From the NCBI GenBank assembly GCA_030533445.1, contig CM060072.1, positions 11,489,875 to 11,553,874 on the forward strand: a DNA stretch of 64,000 nt, read 5' to 3'. A program made the translations under genes and the position numbers. Below are positions 44,387-56,434 of this stretch, in pieces. The DNA comes from Cyprinodon diabolis (taxonomy: Eukaryota; Chordata; Actinopteri; Cyprinodontiformes; Cyprinodontidae). How positions within the stretch are numbered: the first letter of the stretch is position 1; each line of letters starts with the position of its first letter. The notes beneath the pieces are model-generated. The model ran no database searches, had not been told where the DNA came from, and worked only from the letters and a program-made list of their open reading frames with translations.

Positions 44387-47274
44387 TTTTCCCCGCTTCA
44401 GTAACCTTTAATAACAGAAAGATATAACTAGGTAAAAACACCCAATACTCAACGTATATATCATAACTTGCTTTAAAGTATCCATGACTGGCTATCTGAT
44501 CAGGTCTCTATGAGGAATGTCCTAAAATCAAGACTGTATGTTCATCTACTGTAACTAAACCGTTCAGAAATCAGGAATACTTTAGAAGCTCGACCCCTAA
44601 AAAGGTCTACAGCACAGTGAAATAAACCCGTCTACTTGTTATTGGGCTCTTTTTTATCATTTGCAATGTAAATAAATCCCTGGGGGTCTGTTTTCATCCA
44701 GTGGGAGTTCCAATTGGAAACAACTAATTGAACTGGTTGTTCAATCCAATTAAGAAAAACCTAAATTTCACAGGTTAAAAGTTGCAATTGAACAGTTTTT
44801 CTTTAAATTTGATAGGAAAAAGTTGTGTACTGCAACTATGTTGGCACATTAAAGCATTAAAGCATAAGTTTTTATGCTGCATTAAGGTGCAGCTGATGCA
44901 GAAATCATAAAAAGGAGAGAAATGGAAACAATAAAATATAAAAGTTGAATGTAGTTCTGATAAAATAAGATGTCTTCTCTAGGACTTTTTCTTTAGTTGT
45001 GAATAAATGTGGAGTTGTTTTGCACAAGGACACCATGTTTCTGTACTGTGTTTAACACAGTATTTCCTGTTAATTCAGTCAATAGTAGCTGTTATGTCTG
45101 CTTCTCAATGAAATCAACAGGAGGCGGAAGGAGAAGTTAGAAATATTCCCAATTAAAAATGTGTTTGATCTGCAAGAGCTGAACATGAGATATGCTACGT
45201 TTTCTTATTCCATCGTTCCCTCTTGTGCAGAGAGAGAAGAGTCTGTTTTTCCCACGTCTATCCAATGGCTAGTCATAAAAAGGCCCAAACTCATTCCAAC
45301 TTCCACATCTGAAACACAAACGAAAATCATTACCAGGAAACTTCCAACGAATCAGAAAAAGCTGAGTTTCAGTTCAAGCAGCTGTGAAAAATCTATCGTT
45401 TCTGAGTAAAGTCAATGTTTTTATCGGAAGCTTGAAACTTTTTATCCGGGGCCAGAAGCAATACGGTCTGTGTGAGCTCTGTGGAACAGAGAGAGATGGT
45501 CGCTCAGTGATGTTTCTTCACTTTCGCCTCACCGCCAACCTCAGTAATGATGCTGCATCAACCACACAAACAAGCACAAGCACAGCTGTCTGCATAACTG
45601 AATAGTCGAAGAGTGAAAAAAACAATGCAAAATAAAAAGCAGAAATAGGTTGATCAATGGTTCTAAAAAGCCCTCTAGTTAAAAAAAAAACTATTTCATA
45701 AATAAGTAGTACTATACAAATAAGTAGTACCATGCAATTAAAACCCATTAGAGGGTCTGTTAATGATTTTAATCACTTCTTAAGTAAATACCGATGAGTC
45801 AAAAAATGACCCTAGAAGTTAAAAAAATGGCAAGGAAGTAAATAAAAAAATTTATTTTATAGATTTGAATGAAGGTAGACGTAAAATCAAATTATGTTGG
45901 CGAAAAGAGTTTATAATCGCCGTTTTTAGCTTTAATGTCTTTACGATTATAGTTATTACAATGGAATGTGCCACAGTGGGCGTGGACATGTGAGAGCTGC
46001 AAAGTATAAGACATGTCAGAGAAGAAAAGGCCTTTTTCAACAGCTGCTGAGCTAATTGATGTCTAAAACTTTAGTTTTTCATAGATATTTTAAATAGGGA
46101 CAAAAGAAACGTGCAGAATTGTACAGAAAATATTCAGGATACAGCGTCCATCTGATTGCATCTCAATAAGCTGGAATATACGTGGAAAGTCTTTAGAATC
46201 AGTTAGAGATCAGACACAGACTGGTGTGATTCTGAAACTACACCTTACATGTCATGAAAACCCAAATTATTGGGAAAAATGTAAATGAAACTGGGCACTT
46301 GATCATCACACACCTGTATACACAATACAGTTCACTTTTAAGAAATATACGACACTGATGTGTTTTATTACTAATCAATAATCAAGAAAGGAGAGTTGTT
46401 AAGCTTGTTATATTGTTATATTCTTAGTCTCTCTCTCTGTTAGGAGCATTTTTAAGCTGAATGGTTTAATGAAATATTCCTTGCCCTAGATTATCATTAC
46501 CACAGTCCTGAGCTGGAAAAGTAGTGACCAAATCCCCCCAGTAATTTACAGCCAGAATGATTACTCAGCTCAAACAGAGTCCCGCCTGTTGCTGCACGCA
46601 GCAGCTCCATGTGGCATTCCTGAAGCACAATCCTGCTTCAGGGATTTCTGAGCTCTAAATCTAGCTTGTCGTTTCTGTAAAAGGTCCAGAGGAGAAACAG
46701 GTAGTGGAGGTGATCTGATAGACAGACATGTTTGGCTGTGTTACCAGCCAACCCTGGCCTGTGTTTTAAACAATGAGTCACACGGTGTGAAAATAACTTT
46801 CCATATTTCAAGCCCGCCAAGAGCTTAATATTTGACACACCTTCAGGAATGAACCAAAAAAAAGTTCAGGATATTTGATTTCCTAGGAGAACCTTCCTGG
46901 ATCCATTGCACAACTAATCAGTTTGGATCAAAGCTTTGCACATTTATGCAACATTGGTTAATGTGGCCGAGATCCTAAGGAAACAGTGTTTGCTCCAGAG
47001 GTAAACTCTCTGACATCTGTAGCAGAGGAAAGAAGAAGAACATGAACACTCTGTCCAACAGCTGCCTTTTCTTCACTCTAGGGGCAGCTGGGAAAACCAT
47101 TCCTCTTATTTAGTGTCTGGTAGTGTCATAGTACCCCAGATCCGTCTGGGTCTCAAGACCGTGTTTTAAGGTTCTTGATCTCATCCCTTTCTTTTCCATT
47201 ATTGAAAAGTATTTCAAACAGTAGAATCAGTTAGAGAGATCAAACACAGACTGGTGTGATTATGTGACTTTTCC
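44387..47274. other. upstream of the p4ha2 coding region, nothing coding recognised
   Basis: Probably the first p4ha2 intron(s). The sequence 'agatcagacacagactggtg' (46206) recurs as 'gatcaaacacagactggtgt' (47237), about 1 kb apart, which may be a short dispersed repeat. No exon could be supported. Confidence 0.45.
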
Positions 47275-47490
47275 ACCATTTTATTGCCATTACACTGTAG
47301 TACAGAGTAACGAAATGAACTTACTGCGTTGGGGAGCAGTGGGCTGCCATTGTGCGGCTCCAGGGGAGCAGTGTGGGGGTTAAGGGTCTTTGCTCAGGGA
47401 CCCAGAGTGGCAGTCTGTGGGAGTGGGGCTTGAACTCAGAAACTCAGGATTCCAAGCACAATGCCCTGACCACTAAACCACCACTCCCCA
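47275..47490 (-). repeat. tRNA-derived SINE
   Basis: Minus strand: 'ggggagtggtggtttagtgg', then 'tcagggcattgtgcttggaa', 'gagttcaagccccactccca' with a B-box-like gttcaagcc, then 'ccttaacccccacactgctc'. Same family as the copy at 62611-62835 on the other strand. Confidence 0.75.
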
Positions 47491-47625
47491 AAGTTTTGGT
47501 CTTGGTATTGACAGCATTTTTACGCAGTCCTCCATCGGTCTTGGTCAGGGCGGCCTACAGGGCGGTCTCAGGTTTTTTGAACAAGACCAGTCAGGACTGT
47601 TGCTGATAGGTTTCTCCATACCTTA

Positions 47626-48265
47626 AGCTGGGCATACACTGTGCGATTTTGAGTTCACAGCTCACAATGTATGTGCGGCACAACGCTCTGATGCGATCTA
47701 CCAGCTCACACTGTACGTCTAAAAACCACGTCGGACTCAGCTCCGCAGTGAGATGGCACTACTCAGACTCGTCTATCCGGATGCCAAATGAGTGGAGGAG
47801 GAATATGAAGCTCACTAGAGTGGAACTTGCTGCCTTGGCAATTTGTGCAATTTTGTGCTGACAGCCCTAAAAAGAAAAGGCAACGATGTATTTGGACAAA
47901 GACATGGCTGAGCAAATGTGGCAACTACAGTCTGTCAATTTTACAGAAATAACTCCATTTCGCCTGCACCCCCGCCATGCTCCTGTGTTTTCTGTGGTTC
48001 GTCTGAGAGGAAGAAGAGTCCTTGTTTGCGCTTGCCCTCTGAGCATTTGCCCAAGACGGTTGACTGAAAATCAAACATGTTTGATTTTCTCCCAAACTCA
48101 CAATTCCTGATCAGAGGTGATCGTGAGAGGCTGATCGCCCTTCATTACCCCTGTATACAACACGGCGCAGGATCAGGCTGAAAGTCGGCCCGATCCGAAC
48201 ATTCTTGCACGACAGGAAAGTTGCCCCAAAAAGGGCAAAAAAAATGGCACAGTGTAAGCCCGGCT
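47626..48265. mobile_element. PIF/Harbinger-type MITE (TTA duplication)
   Basis: Left end agctgggcatacactgtgcg; reverse complement of the right end agccgggcttacactgtgcc. Flanked by TTA at 47623-47625 and 48266-48268. 640 bp without transposase. The ends differ from the MITE at 40526, so it is a different subfamily. Confidence 0.85.
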
Positions 48266-50438
48266 TTACTGAAAACATTTCAAAAGAGACCCTCTGAAAA
48301 AATGGTCAAGTGTGACACTGACTGACACACATGCTGCACATCTCCCTGAGGGTAGAGAAGTGCAAGGGGACTTGTCTACACTCAGGAAAAGGAAAGGTAA
48401 AGACTAATGTTCAAAAATGTTTACAAAAAATCTCTTACTCCTCTCTACTTCTGTTACCAGAGATAATTATAAAATTGCAATTAAATATAACTACAATATC
48501 AGGGTCTTCAGATCTGTTACCGGAATGATTTTTCAGCTGTGTCGCCATAGGAGTGATCAGCTGATGATCTGTAAAAAGAAAACCCACTATATTGAATACA
48601 ATGCTAGTGTATAGAGGATAAGGAATAAAACTTTGGCTGATAAATGTGTTCCTGAGGAGTTTAAACGGATCTAATGTCTTCTATGGAAAATTAAAGATCA
48701 AGGGAAAAGAAGAAAAGTTATAATCAAATTAAAGAGGAAGTGTGTCATTTCAATGCCTACAAAGAGAACATTTGCTTCAATTCTCTGTAATTTTGGAAAT
48801 CATAACTTCTGTCACTACGGGCTTTCATTTTCACATGGATCCAGCAGAAAATGGAAGATAATAAAGAGGACCGGTGTAACAAAAGCCAACATGCAGCTGG
48901 TGAAGAAGCCGGCAAGAAAATAAAAAGATTAAAGTTTGGCTAAATCTGACCTAAACTATTAGACTAAAAGGGAATGAGTTGTTAGTTTTGATGGAAATGA
49001 AGACATGACCCAAATCTACTAGCTAGCTAGCTTCTAGCGCCCCTCACAGTGTGTAAACAGAGAGAAATGAATGTTAAACAGATTCTCTATGACTGATGGT
49101 AATCAGTACATTAAGCTGACATGAAGTCCACTTCTGTATACAGCCTGACTTTTAATGATGGGTGTAGTTGAGGGCAGCAGGAGGAGAAGGTAACAGGATA
49201 ATGGTGTAAACAGGAACAGGCCACCCTTCTACTCCCTAAAATCCTTTAACTACAGAACAGATTCACATTTAAACGTCTTTTATGCTTGATTCAATCTATA
49301 AGTCTCAAAAAAGAACATAATTTAAGGAAATATAAACTTAGTTTAGATTCAAAGGTTTAGATAAATTGGTTAAGGGTATACAGAAAGAAAATATTTGCTG
49401 CATATTATGAATAAATAAATAATTTAAATAAAAGCTCTGATGCTATTTAAGAAAATTACCTAAAGGTCTATAAAAAAAGGCAACGAAAAAACTACTTTCA
49501 CTCCCACAAAACTTTGCTTGAGGAGTTTGAAACATCCCCTTTTTGTTTTGTTTAACGTTCTGGATACACTGCACTTTTTATTTCTCAGAAAAAAATAGTT
49601 TTTCCCAAAAATCGAACACCATGAGGTCAGAAATCTGTAACCCAAAATTAAACTAGTTTATCTCATAACAGTTTACAGAGTGTGACAAAAAAAAACTCTA
49701 TAGCCATCAGACTAAAAACTAGTTTCAGTTCAAATATCATGTTTTTAATAAACTTTTTTTGTTAATTATTCACACATTTAAGCCCCAAACTGAACACGAG
49801 TACAGCAATGTTGTCCCAAACACTTTTCTTTGCCATGGCAACGCACTGAAAAAGACAGGAAGAGAAAACTACTCCATGTTGGGCCTGATTTGTTTTATTA
49901 TTAAAGGAAGCAGGATTTTATTATGGTCATTTTATTCTGCCTACAAGCTGTATTTCTAAAGTCATCCTTCTTGGGTTGCATGTCATCCACCTTCCAGCCT
50001 AATCGCTGCTGACAGATTTATGCCATCTTTTCTTCCACTGCTCCAGTGGCTGCCACAGCCAATTACTATCATTGTCATATGATAAAAAAAAAAAAAGAAG
50101 AAAAACCAGGTCACTAAAAGGCATCTCTCATTTACAAACTGGACTCTAGGTAACATCATAAGCCGAAGCCTGAAAGTGGACAAAGACCTAGGCTTTTTAA
50201 TCAAAGCTTTTAATCCTCAAACTATTTTAAGAAGGATGTGATTTGATTTAAGATTACTTAAAAAAAGAAAGTGGAATGATGTTTAAAAAACAGGCTTTCT
50301 TTCTCTACAAGAAAACATTTGGTTGGAATTTTAAAAGCTTTGCTGTAGGGGTGTAAATAATCCTACTATATTTGCCCTCCTCAATTGTTACAGCTTAATT
50401 TATCAGTTTTACTTGAGTTTTAAATCAGATTTTATTAA
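48266..50438. other. no recognised feature
   Basis: AT-rich sequence, probably the first p4ha2 intron. Includes a ctagctagctagct run near 49019. No coding sequence or element ends recognised. Confidence 0.5.
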
Positions 50439-50786
50439 AGGTATAGTGGAGGATTTTCATTAATAAAAAAAAAAAGACCTGCCCTCTCCACTTAAAAAAA
50501 AAAGACACATGCATAACCCTGCTCCTGAGACGGAAAGCCTATTAAACACGTGCGAGAGCACGCATAAGCCCATTTCTCCTTGTGCACGTTCTGTTTAAAG
50601 CTGCTGTTAGCATCGCTCATACAAGCTTTTTATCGAAAAGAAGATTTGTAATTTTATTACTATGTCAGACGCACGACCGGTAAGTGAAAATAGGCAACAG
50701 CACGTAGGACGGCCTTACGTAAACATATCACCAGAATTATTTATTCTGATGATCCACCTGGAAAAAGAACATCCTCCACTACACCT
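50439..50786. mobile_element. MITE with TTAA duplication, AGGTATAGTGGAGGAT ends
   Basis: The left end aggtatagtggaggat pairs with atcctccactacacct; TTAA occurs at 50435-50438 and 50787-50790. 348 bp. The related solo end at 26477 shows it belongs to a dispersed family. No transposase. Confidence 0.85.
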
Positions 50787-51553
50787 TTAAAGTCGTAGGG
50801 AAGCGGCTGTTCAAACCATCGCATTTCTGAATTCTCCCGAGTGGTGCCCGACTCTACACAAGTGAATAAAGTGATTATAAAGGAGGCGGGATTGTTGTGG
50901 CGGAAAGTTCGCAAGCAAGTTTGGCTGTGGACGGTTTGTCGGAAGCATCTTGCTGATCAGTTAGTAACTTAGTGCTAGTGGGTTCCCAATGGGAAATTAC
51001 ATTGGGACCAAGTAGCACTTAGAAACAACACTGTCAAGGAACGCTATAGACAGCGTAAACATGCAAGAGGAGGAGAGTTTTGTATCGAGGATCGTAGATG
51101 AGTCTCCTCAGTCATACATTTTTTTATTTAGAGGAGAAAAGTGGGACTAAGTTGTTGTGGAAGAGGACGCCAGGGTGGCAAAATCTTGGTTTGGTGTAGA
51201 AGGTTTACAGCCATGTTTAAGCCAGAATGTTAAAGCTGCTGAGTAATTTCAAATATGTCAGAAGTATATAATAATCCTGAATTATGAATAGTTTATTTTA
51301 AATGTTTTGGTAGATATTCATGTAAAAGCAAATTATTTCAGTTGCTTTTTTAAATTAGGGTAAATAAATTTTAAAATGTAAAACCAATAATACCAATTCT
51401 CAATTGCAAAAGAATCAATTTAACTCAAAATGGATTGACATTTCACTTCATTCAGAGCAGAAACACTGGCCCCACTTGCCCCTCCTATTGTCTAGAACCG
51501 CCCCTGCATATACCACCCCAGCTGATTATTTATGGCCCCAATCTGCAGTCTAA

Positions 51554-51812
51554 GGAAGAGGATTAGGGGAACTGAAAAAATAAAAAAAAGGACCTAAGAT
51601 TAACTCTGAGATTAAAGTCAGAATTATGAGATTAAAGTCAGAATTCCGAGAAAGAATTTAAGAATTCTGAGATTACAGACAGAATTCTGAGATTACCGTC
51701 AGAATTCTGAGAAAAAAGTCAGATTCTGAGACTTTTTCCCATATTAAACTGAAATAAAATTTAAAAATCAGTTAAGTTTTTTTTTTTTTTTCAGTGGCCC
51801 TAATCCTCTTCC
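51554..51812. mobile_element. MITE whose interior is a minisatellite
   Basis: Ends ggaagaggattagggg...ctg and cagtggccctaatcctcttcc are inverted repeats of about 20 bp, each followed inwards by an A- or T-run. The inside (51597-51732) is a tandem array of a roughly 20-bp unit, 'gagattaaagtcagaattct' with variants. No clear target duplication. Confidence 0.75.
51597..51732. repeat. 20-22 bp minisatellite
   Basis: About six degenerate copies of gagattaaagtcagaattct. It forms the whole core of the MITE at 51554-51812. Confidence 0.8.
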
Positions 51813-52431
51813 GTTGCAGCCCACCCGATCATTGGCCCTTGAAAGAACTGCTGTAATCGTTGCTAAGGAGAGTTTTACTCACTTGTACCGCATGAGTATT
51901 AAATTTGTTTTACAAAGCAAAGAAAAATGTCCTCATCACCAACGCTTTGGACCCGGTGACGTCAGCCCCGGTCAGTCGCTTCTAGAAAAATCCTAATATT
52001 CAACTGCTTTGCTTCTGTTAAATCCCCCATCTGTCTGCATGAGCTCCCATTTCATGTAACAATTTAAAAGTGTTATTTCACTTTAAAACATCTGTGTGTC
52101 AAACAATGCCACCCCGTGAGGTACACCGTCAGAAAGTTCGCGCAAACTTTGAAAACTTTCCTCCCGTCCGCTGCGAAACATCTTAACGCAACCGCTGAAC
52201 TTGATATTTTTTAACTACTTGAAACAAACGTCCAAAGTAAGCACTCGCAGTGCCACATAATAATCTACCGAAATACACGTTTCTTGCTCTGTAATGTTCA
52301 AGAACAACACGAAACATCGCCAGTTGGACTCCCTCATAACAACCATCACAGCTTGTTCAGGAGGCAGGAGGAGATCAGTGATGTATAGACAAGCTTGTAT
52401 GTCAGAGAATAAGCTTATAATGTCGGCTTAC

Positions 52432-52560
52432 CTTCTGTAAACCTCTATCGTCTTTAAAAAGGAAACTGTCACCCTTTCTTGCGTGGATGAAAATTAACTC
52501 TGTGCCCCCGTGGAAGTGGAGAATGGATAGTTTGGAACCGCTGCCACGTACAGAACAAGA
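52432..52560 (-). promoter_or_regulatory. p4ha2: possible noncoding 5' exon of p4ha2 and promoter region
   Basis: The minus strand shows a strong donor, cagaag|gtaagc, with the exon edge at 52432, and GC-richer sequence above it. The first coding exon has an acceptor just before its ATG, so a distant untranslated exon is expected. That this is it is only a guess; the exon start was not placed. Confidence 0.25.
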
Positions 52561-53725
52561 CTCTAGGGCTGTACCTTAACTTAAGGAAGAGACGCGCACA
52601 GGAAATCTATAAAGACATGATGGTGCATTTGGGTGCACCTCGTAAATCTCAAAATTGAGATTTCACTTTGTAAAGAAAAATAGTGGACCCTATGTTAAAG
52701 CGTATTCATTGATAAAAGTAAGGTTCACAGCAAAGTTAAGGATTTTTCTTTTATTAGATTAAATAAAGTTATTCAAACAATGAAACCTCTTGTTTCGGAA
52801 CTCAGTAATTTACACTTTATACAATTACATAGGATTTAAAATACAGACATCAATATAAACTGCTGGAATGTTTTGGTTTTTTTAACTCACAATATTTAAC
52901 ATAACATTTTTTTTTATGCTTACTCGAACAATATTTATTTCCCTCTTTATTGCTGTTTATATTTTACATTCGTTACGGTAATCTCATTCATGCAAAGGGT
53001 CACGTTTGCAGTTTGGTTTCTGGTTACCCAGGTTTGTTTTGGGGGTGGACTGGGTACCAGATGGTGAAAATGAAGTTTCTTAAATTAGAAACTGTTCTTG
53101 AAGGTCCTATCTCATTTTGGCTGTACTATTTAAATCTTTATAATAATAAGCCTTAAACCTCTGTAATAATCTGCTCTCTGTCAATGGAACAGTAGGACGA
53201 AGACTATTTGATTTACAGTAAAACAGGTCTATAATTTGAAGAAGCATGATTACAAGGTGATAATAATTAGTTTATGGCATTAGAGTTAAACTGTCTTTGC
53301 AGATATTTTGGTAATTTGGTCAATCTGTTTATGCTATTGAATCTATTTTCAGCCCGCATTTGTAAACATACTTGCTTCATCTCTAGAAATAATGTTTTTC
53401 TTCACTGAGCTTGAATAGTACTGGTCTCTGATTGTAATATCGAAACGCAGATGTTAAACACATGCATGATGCTGAAAATAACACCTTAAATTAAACCAGC
53501 TGGTCTGATGACAGAGTTTAACCAGCAGGTGTCACTGTTGATCCCTTTTCGTTTGTACGCCCTAAACCCACTGCGGTCATTTGACTGGATCATGAAAAAA
53601 TAAAAAGCAAAAAAAAAAAAAAAGTGGCTGAAAATGATTAAACTGCTTTTATAAGTACATGTGTATCATTCTTAAATAGATTCATGAACTTTTTTTGCTC
53701 TTGTTATTTATATATTTTCTGATTA

Positions 53726-54640
53726 TGCAAAGGTGGCTGAAATCAGTTGACCAATCCCTGCTTTCCTCTGGGTTTGAGTTGGTGCTTCATCTCTTTAAAC
53801 ATTGAGTCAGTATTAGTCATCACGAGATATCTAATATAAACTATAGACACATGCAATTTTATCACATAGACTAACTCATTCATACAAATTTAATTTGGTC
53901 TGTTTTTTGTCTCACGTTCCATTCTGGAGAGAAATATCAGCTGTGCTGCTGCCATCAACAACTTTGTTATAGATGTTTGATCTGCCTGTTTTTCAGTGTA
54001 GTCCTGTTTCTCTGACTGTGATTGCAGAATGCAAAGGTAGCATTCTGTGAATGCAAAGGTAGCTGCAATCAGTTGACCCATCCCTGCTTTCTTCTGGGTT
54101 TGATTCGCTGCTTCATCTCTTTGAACATTGAGTCAGTATTAGTCATATCTATTATAAACTATAGACACACGCAATTTTATTACATAGACTCACTCATTCA
54201 TACAGATTTATTTTGGTCTATTTTTTGTCTCATCTTCCCTTTTTCTCTTGTCTAATGTTTTCTAACATTCTTGGCTGTGGCACCATTCTGGAGAGAAAGA
54301 TCAGCTGTGCTGCTGCCATCAACACCTTTGTTATAGATGTTTGAGATCTGCCTGTTTTTCAGTGTAGCCCTGTTTCTCTGACTGTGATTGGCTGGATGTG
54401 CTCTCTTCATCCTCTGACATGGGATTTGGCTCAGAGCTCATCTGACTGGCTGTGTCTTTCCTGGATGGGGACGCAAATTTACAGTTGCCTTTTGTATCTC
54501 TACTTCTGACTCCTTGAACCCCAGTCGGCCTCGACAGATGGCCGCTCACACTGAGCCTGGTTCTGCTGGAGGTTTCTTACTGTTACAAGGGAGTTTTTCC
54601 TCTCCACTGTCGCTACAAGCATGCTTAGTGTGAGGGATTG
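53726..54640 (+). repeat. tandem segmental duplication of a retroposon-containing block
   Basis: Unit 1 (53726-54051) and unit 2 (54052-about 54390) share 'gcaaaggtNgctgNaatcag', 'cattgagtcagtattagtca', 'ctatagacacNcgcaatttt', 'ctcattcatacaNattta', 'ccattctggagagaaa' and 'atcagctgtgctgctgccat'. Unit 2 carries a small insertion and continues into the retroposon block (54299-54640) also found at 30403. A mini-duplication, gcaaaggtag, sits at the junction. Confidence 0.85.
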
Positions 54641-55184
54641 AATTCGATCTCAATTTCTTGATAACTAAGACTTTTTTTTCATCAAAGCTGACTGATATTT
54701 CTTGTAGCATTTATGGCTGAAGTATCTGATCAACCTGGCAGTAATTCATGGCCTCAACCAAAATAGAGCTTGAAGGGATGGAGGACTTCTGGCTTAATGT
54801 TTGCAAGTGTCAGCTGGAGATTCTGAACTGTATTTATTATAATTTTTTAGACGGTGAGAAATCGTCAATCAGCTTGCCTCAATTATTTCTTTTTATTAGA
54901 TTTAAATATTTAACTAACGTGTATACCTATTGAAGATGCCACAAATTTCTCAGTAAATATATTATTATATATAGGTGCTATTGACATGACATTTTCACTT
55001 GATGTCAGTAACTATTCATGCAATCCGCACATATAAAGATATGCAACCATAGATGTCCAGAAATTAAGTTATGTGTAATAAAGTGAAATGGTTTAGATTT
55101 TTCTGGACAATGGTTCCTTATTCATTCAATTATAAGCAGATTGATAGCAAACCTATGGTTCATTGCCTTGCCAAGGACCATATA
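54641..55184. other. no recognised feature
   Basis: AT-rich spacer between the duplicated block and the Tc1 element. Confidence 0.5.
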
Positions 55185-55186
55185 TA

Positions 55187-56434
55187 CACTATATTGCCAA
55201 AAGTATTTGCTCACCCATCCAAATTATTGGAATCAGGTGTTCCAATCACTTCCATGGCCACAGGTGTATAAATTCAAGCACCTAGGCATGCAGACTGTTT
55301 TTACAAACATTTGTGAAAGAATGGGTCGCTCTCAGGAGCTCAGTGAATTCCAGCGTGGAACTGTGATAGGATGCCACCTGTGCAACAAATCCAGTCGTGA
55401 AATTTCCTCGCTCCTAAATATTCCACAGTCAACTGTCAGCTGTATTATAAGAAAATGGAAGTGTTTGGGAACGACAGCAACTCAGCCACGAAGTGGTAGG
55501 CCACGTAAACTGACGGAGCGGGGTCAGCGGATGCTGAAGCGCATAGTGCGAAGAGGTCGCCAACTTTCTGCAGAGTCAATCACTACAGACCTCCAAACTT
55601 CATGTGGCCTTCAGATTAGCTCAAGAACAGTGCGCAGAGAGCTTCATGGAATGGGTTTCCATGGTCGAGCAGCTGCATCCAAGCCATACATAACCAAGTG
55701 CAATGCAAAGCGTCGGATGCGGTGGTGTAAAGCACGCCGCCACTGGACTCTAGAGCAGTGGAGACGCGTTCTCTGGAGTGACGAATCGCGCTTCTCCATC
55801 TGGCAATCTGATGGACGGGTCTGGGTTTGGCGGTTGCCAGGAGAACGGTACTTGTCTGACTGCATTGTGCCAAGTGTAAAGTTTGGTGGAGGGGGGATTA
55901 TGGTGTGGGGTTGTTTTTCAGGAGCTGGGCTTGGCCCCTTAGTTCCAGTGAAAGGAACTCTGAATGCTTCAGCATACCAAGACATTTTGGACAATTCCAT
56001 GCTCCCAACTTTGTGGGAACAGTTTGGAGCTGGCCCCTTCCTCTTCCAACATGACTGTGCACCAGTGCACAAAGCAAGGTCCATAAAGACATGGATGACA
56101 GAGTCTGGTGTGGATGAACTTGACTGGCCTGCACAGAGTCCTGACCTCAACCCGATAGAACACCTTTGGGATGAATTAGAGCGGAGACTGAGAGCCAGGC
56201 CTTCTCGTCCAACATCAGTGTGCGACCTCACAAATGCGCTTCTGGAAGAATGGTCAAAAATTCCCATAAACACACTCCTAAACCTTGTGGACAGCCTTCC
56301 CAGAAGAGTTGAAGCTGTTCTAGCTGCAAAGGGTGGACCGACGTCATATTGAACCCTATGGATTAGGAACGGGATGTCACTTAAGCTCATATGTGAGTCA
56401 AGGCAGGTGAGCAAATACTTTTGGCAATATAGTG
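55187..56434 (+). mobile_element. Tc1/mariner transposon, apparently complete
   Basis: Terminal inverted repeats beginning cactatattgccaaaagtat are identical for 29 bp at the two ends, and each is flanked by TA (55185-55186 and 56435-56436). 1,248 bp, with one uninterrupted transposase frame. The nucleotide sequence looks very close to the Tc1 family widespread in teleosts, amphibians and lampreys. It is inserted well upstream of p4ha2. Confidence 0.97.
55321..56352 (+). CDS. Tc1-type DD34E transposase
   Basis: Cut-and-paste transposase, 343 residues from ATG 55321 ([13 protein letters not shown]). The same frame is open to 55141, but upstream codons run through the inverted repeat, and the ATG at 55288 is the only other reasonable start. 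Residues 1-50 form the first helix-turn-helix ([10 protein letters not shown]), the GRPR motif is at 59-62, and the second helix-turn-helix is around 80-115. Catalytic triad Asp154 (WSDESRF), Asp245 (QHDCAPVH) and Glu280 (NPIEHLWDE), with 34 residues between the last two. No stop or frameshift and the usual family length, so it may be functional; activity is not shown by sequence alone. Confidence 0.96.
   Translation: MGRSQELSEFQRGTVIGCHLCNKSSREISSLLNIPQSTVSCIIRKWKCLGTTATQPRSGRPRKLTERGQRMLKRIVRRGRQLSAESITTDLQTSCGLQISSRTVRRELHGMGFHGRAAASKPYITKCNAKRRMRWCKARRHWTLEQWRRVLWSDESRFSIWQSDGRVWVWRLPGERYLSDCIVPSVKFGGGGIMVWGCFSGAGLGPLVPVKGTLNASAYQDILDNSMLPTLWEQFGAGPFLFQHDCAPVHKARSIKTWMTESGVDELDWPAQSPDLNPIEHLWDELERRLRARPSRPTSVCDLTNALLEEWSKIPINTLLNLVDSLPRRVEAVLAAKGGPTSY

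Noticed and set aside
55644..56414. 256-codon open frame on the minus strand
   Set aside because: It is the antisense shadow of the Tc1 transposase; all conserved motifs are on the plus strand.
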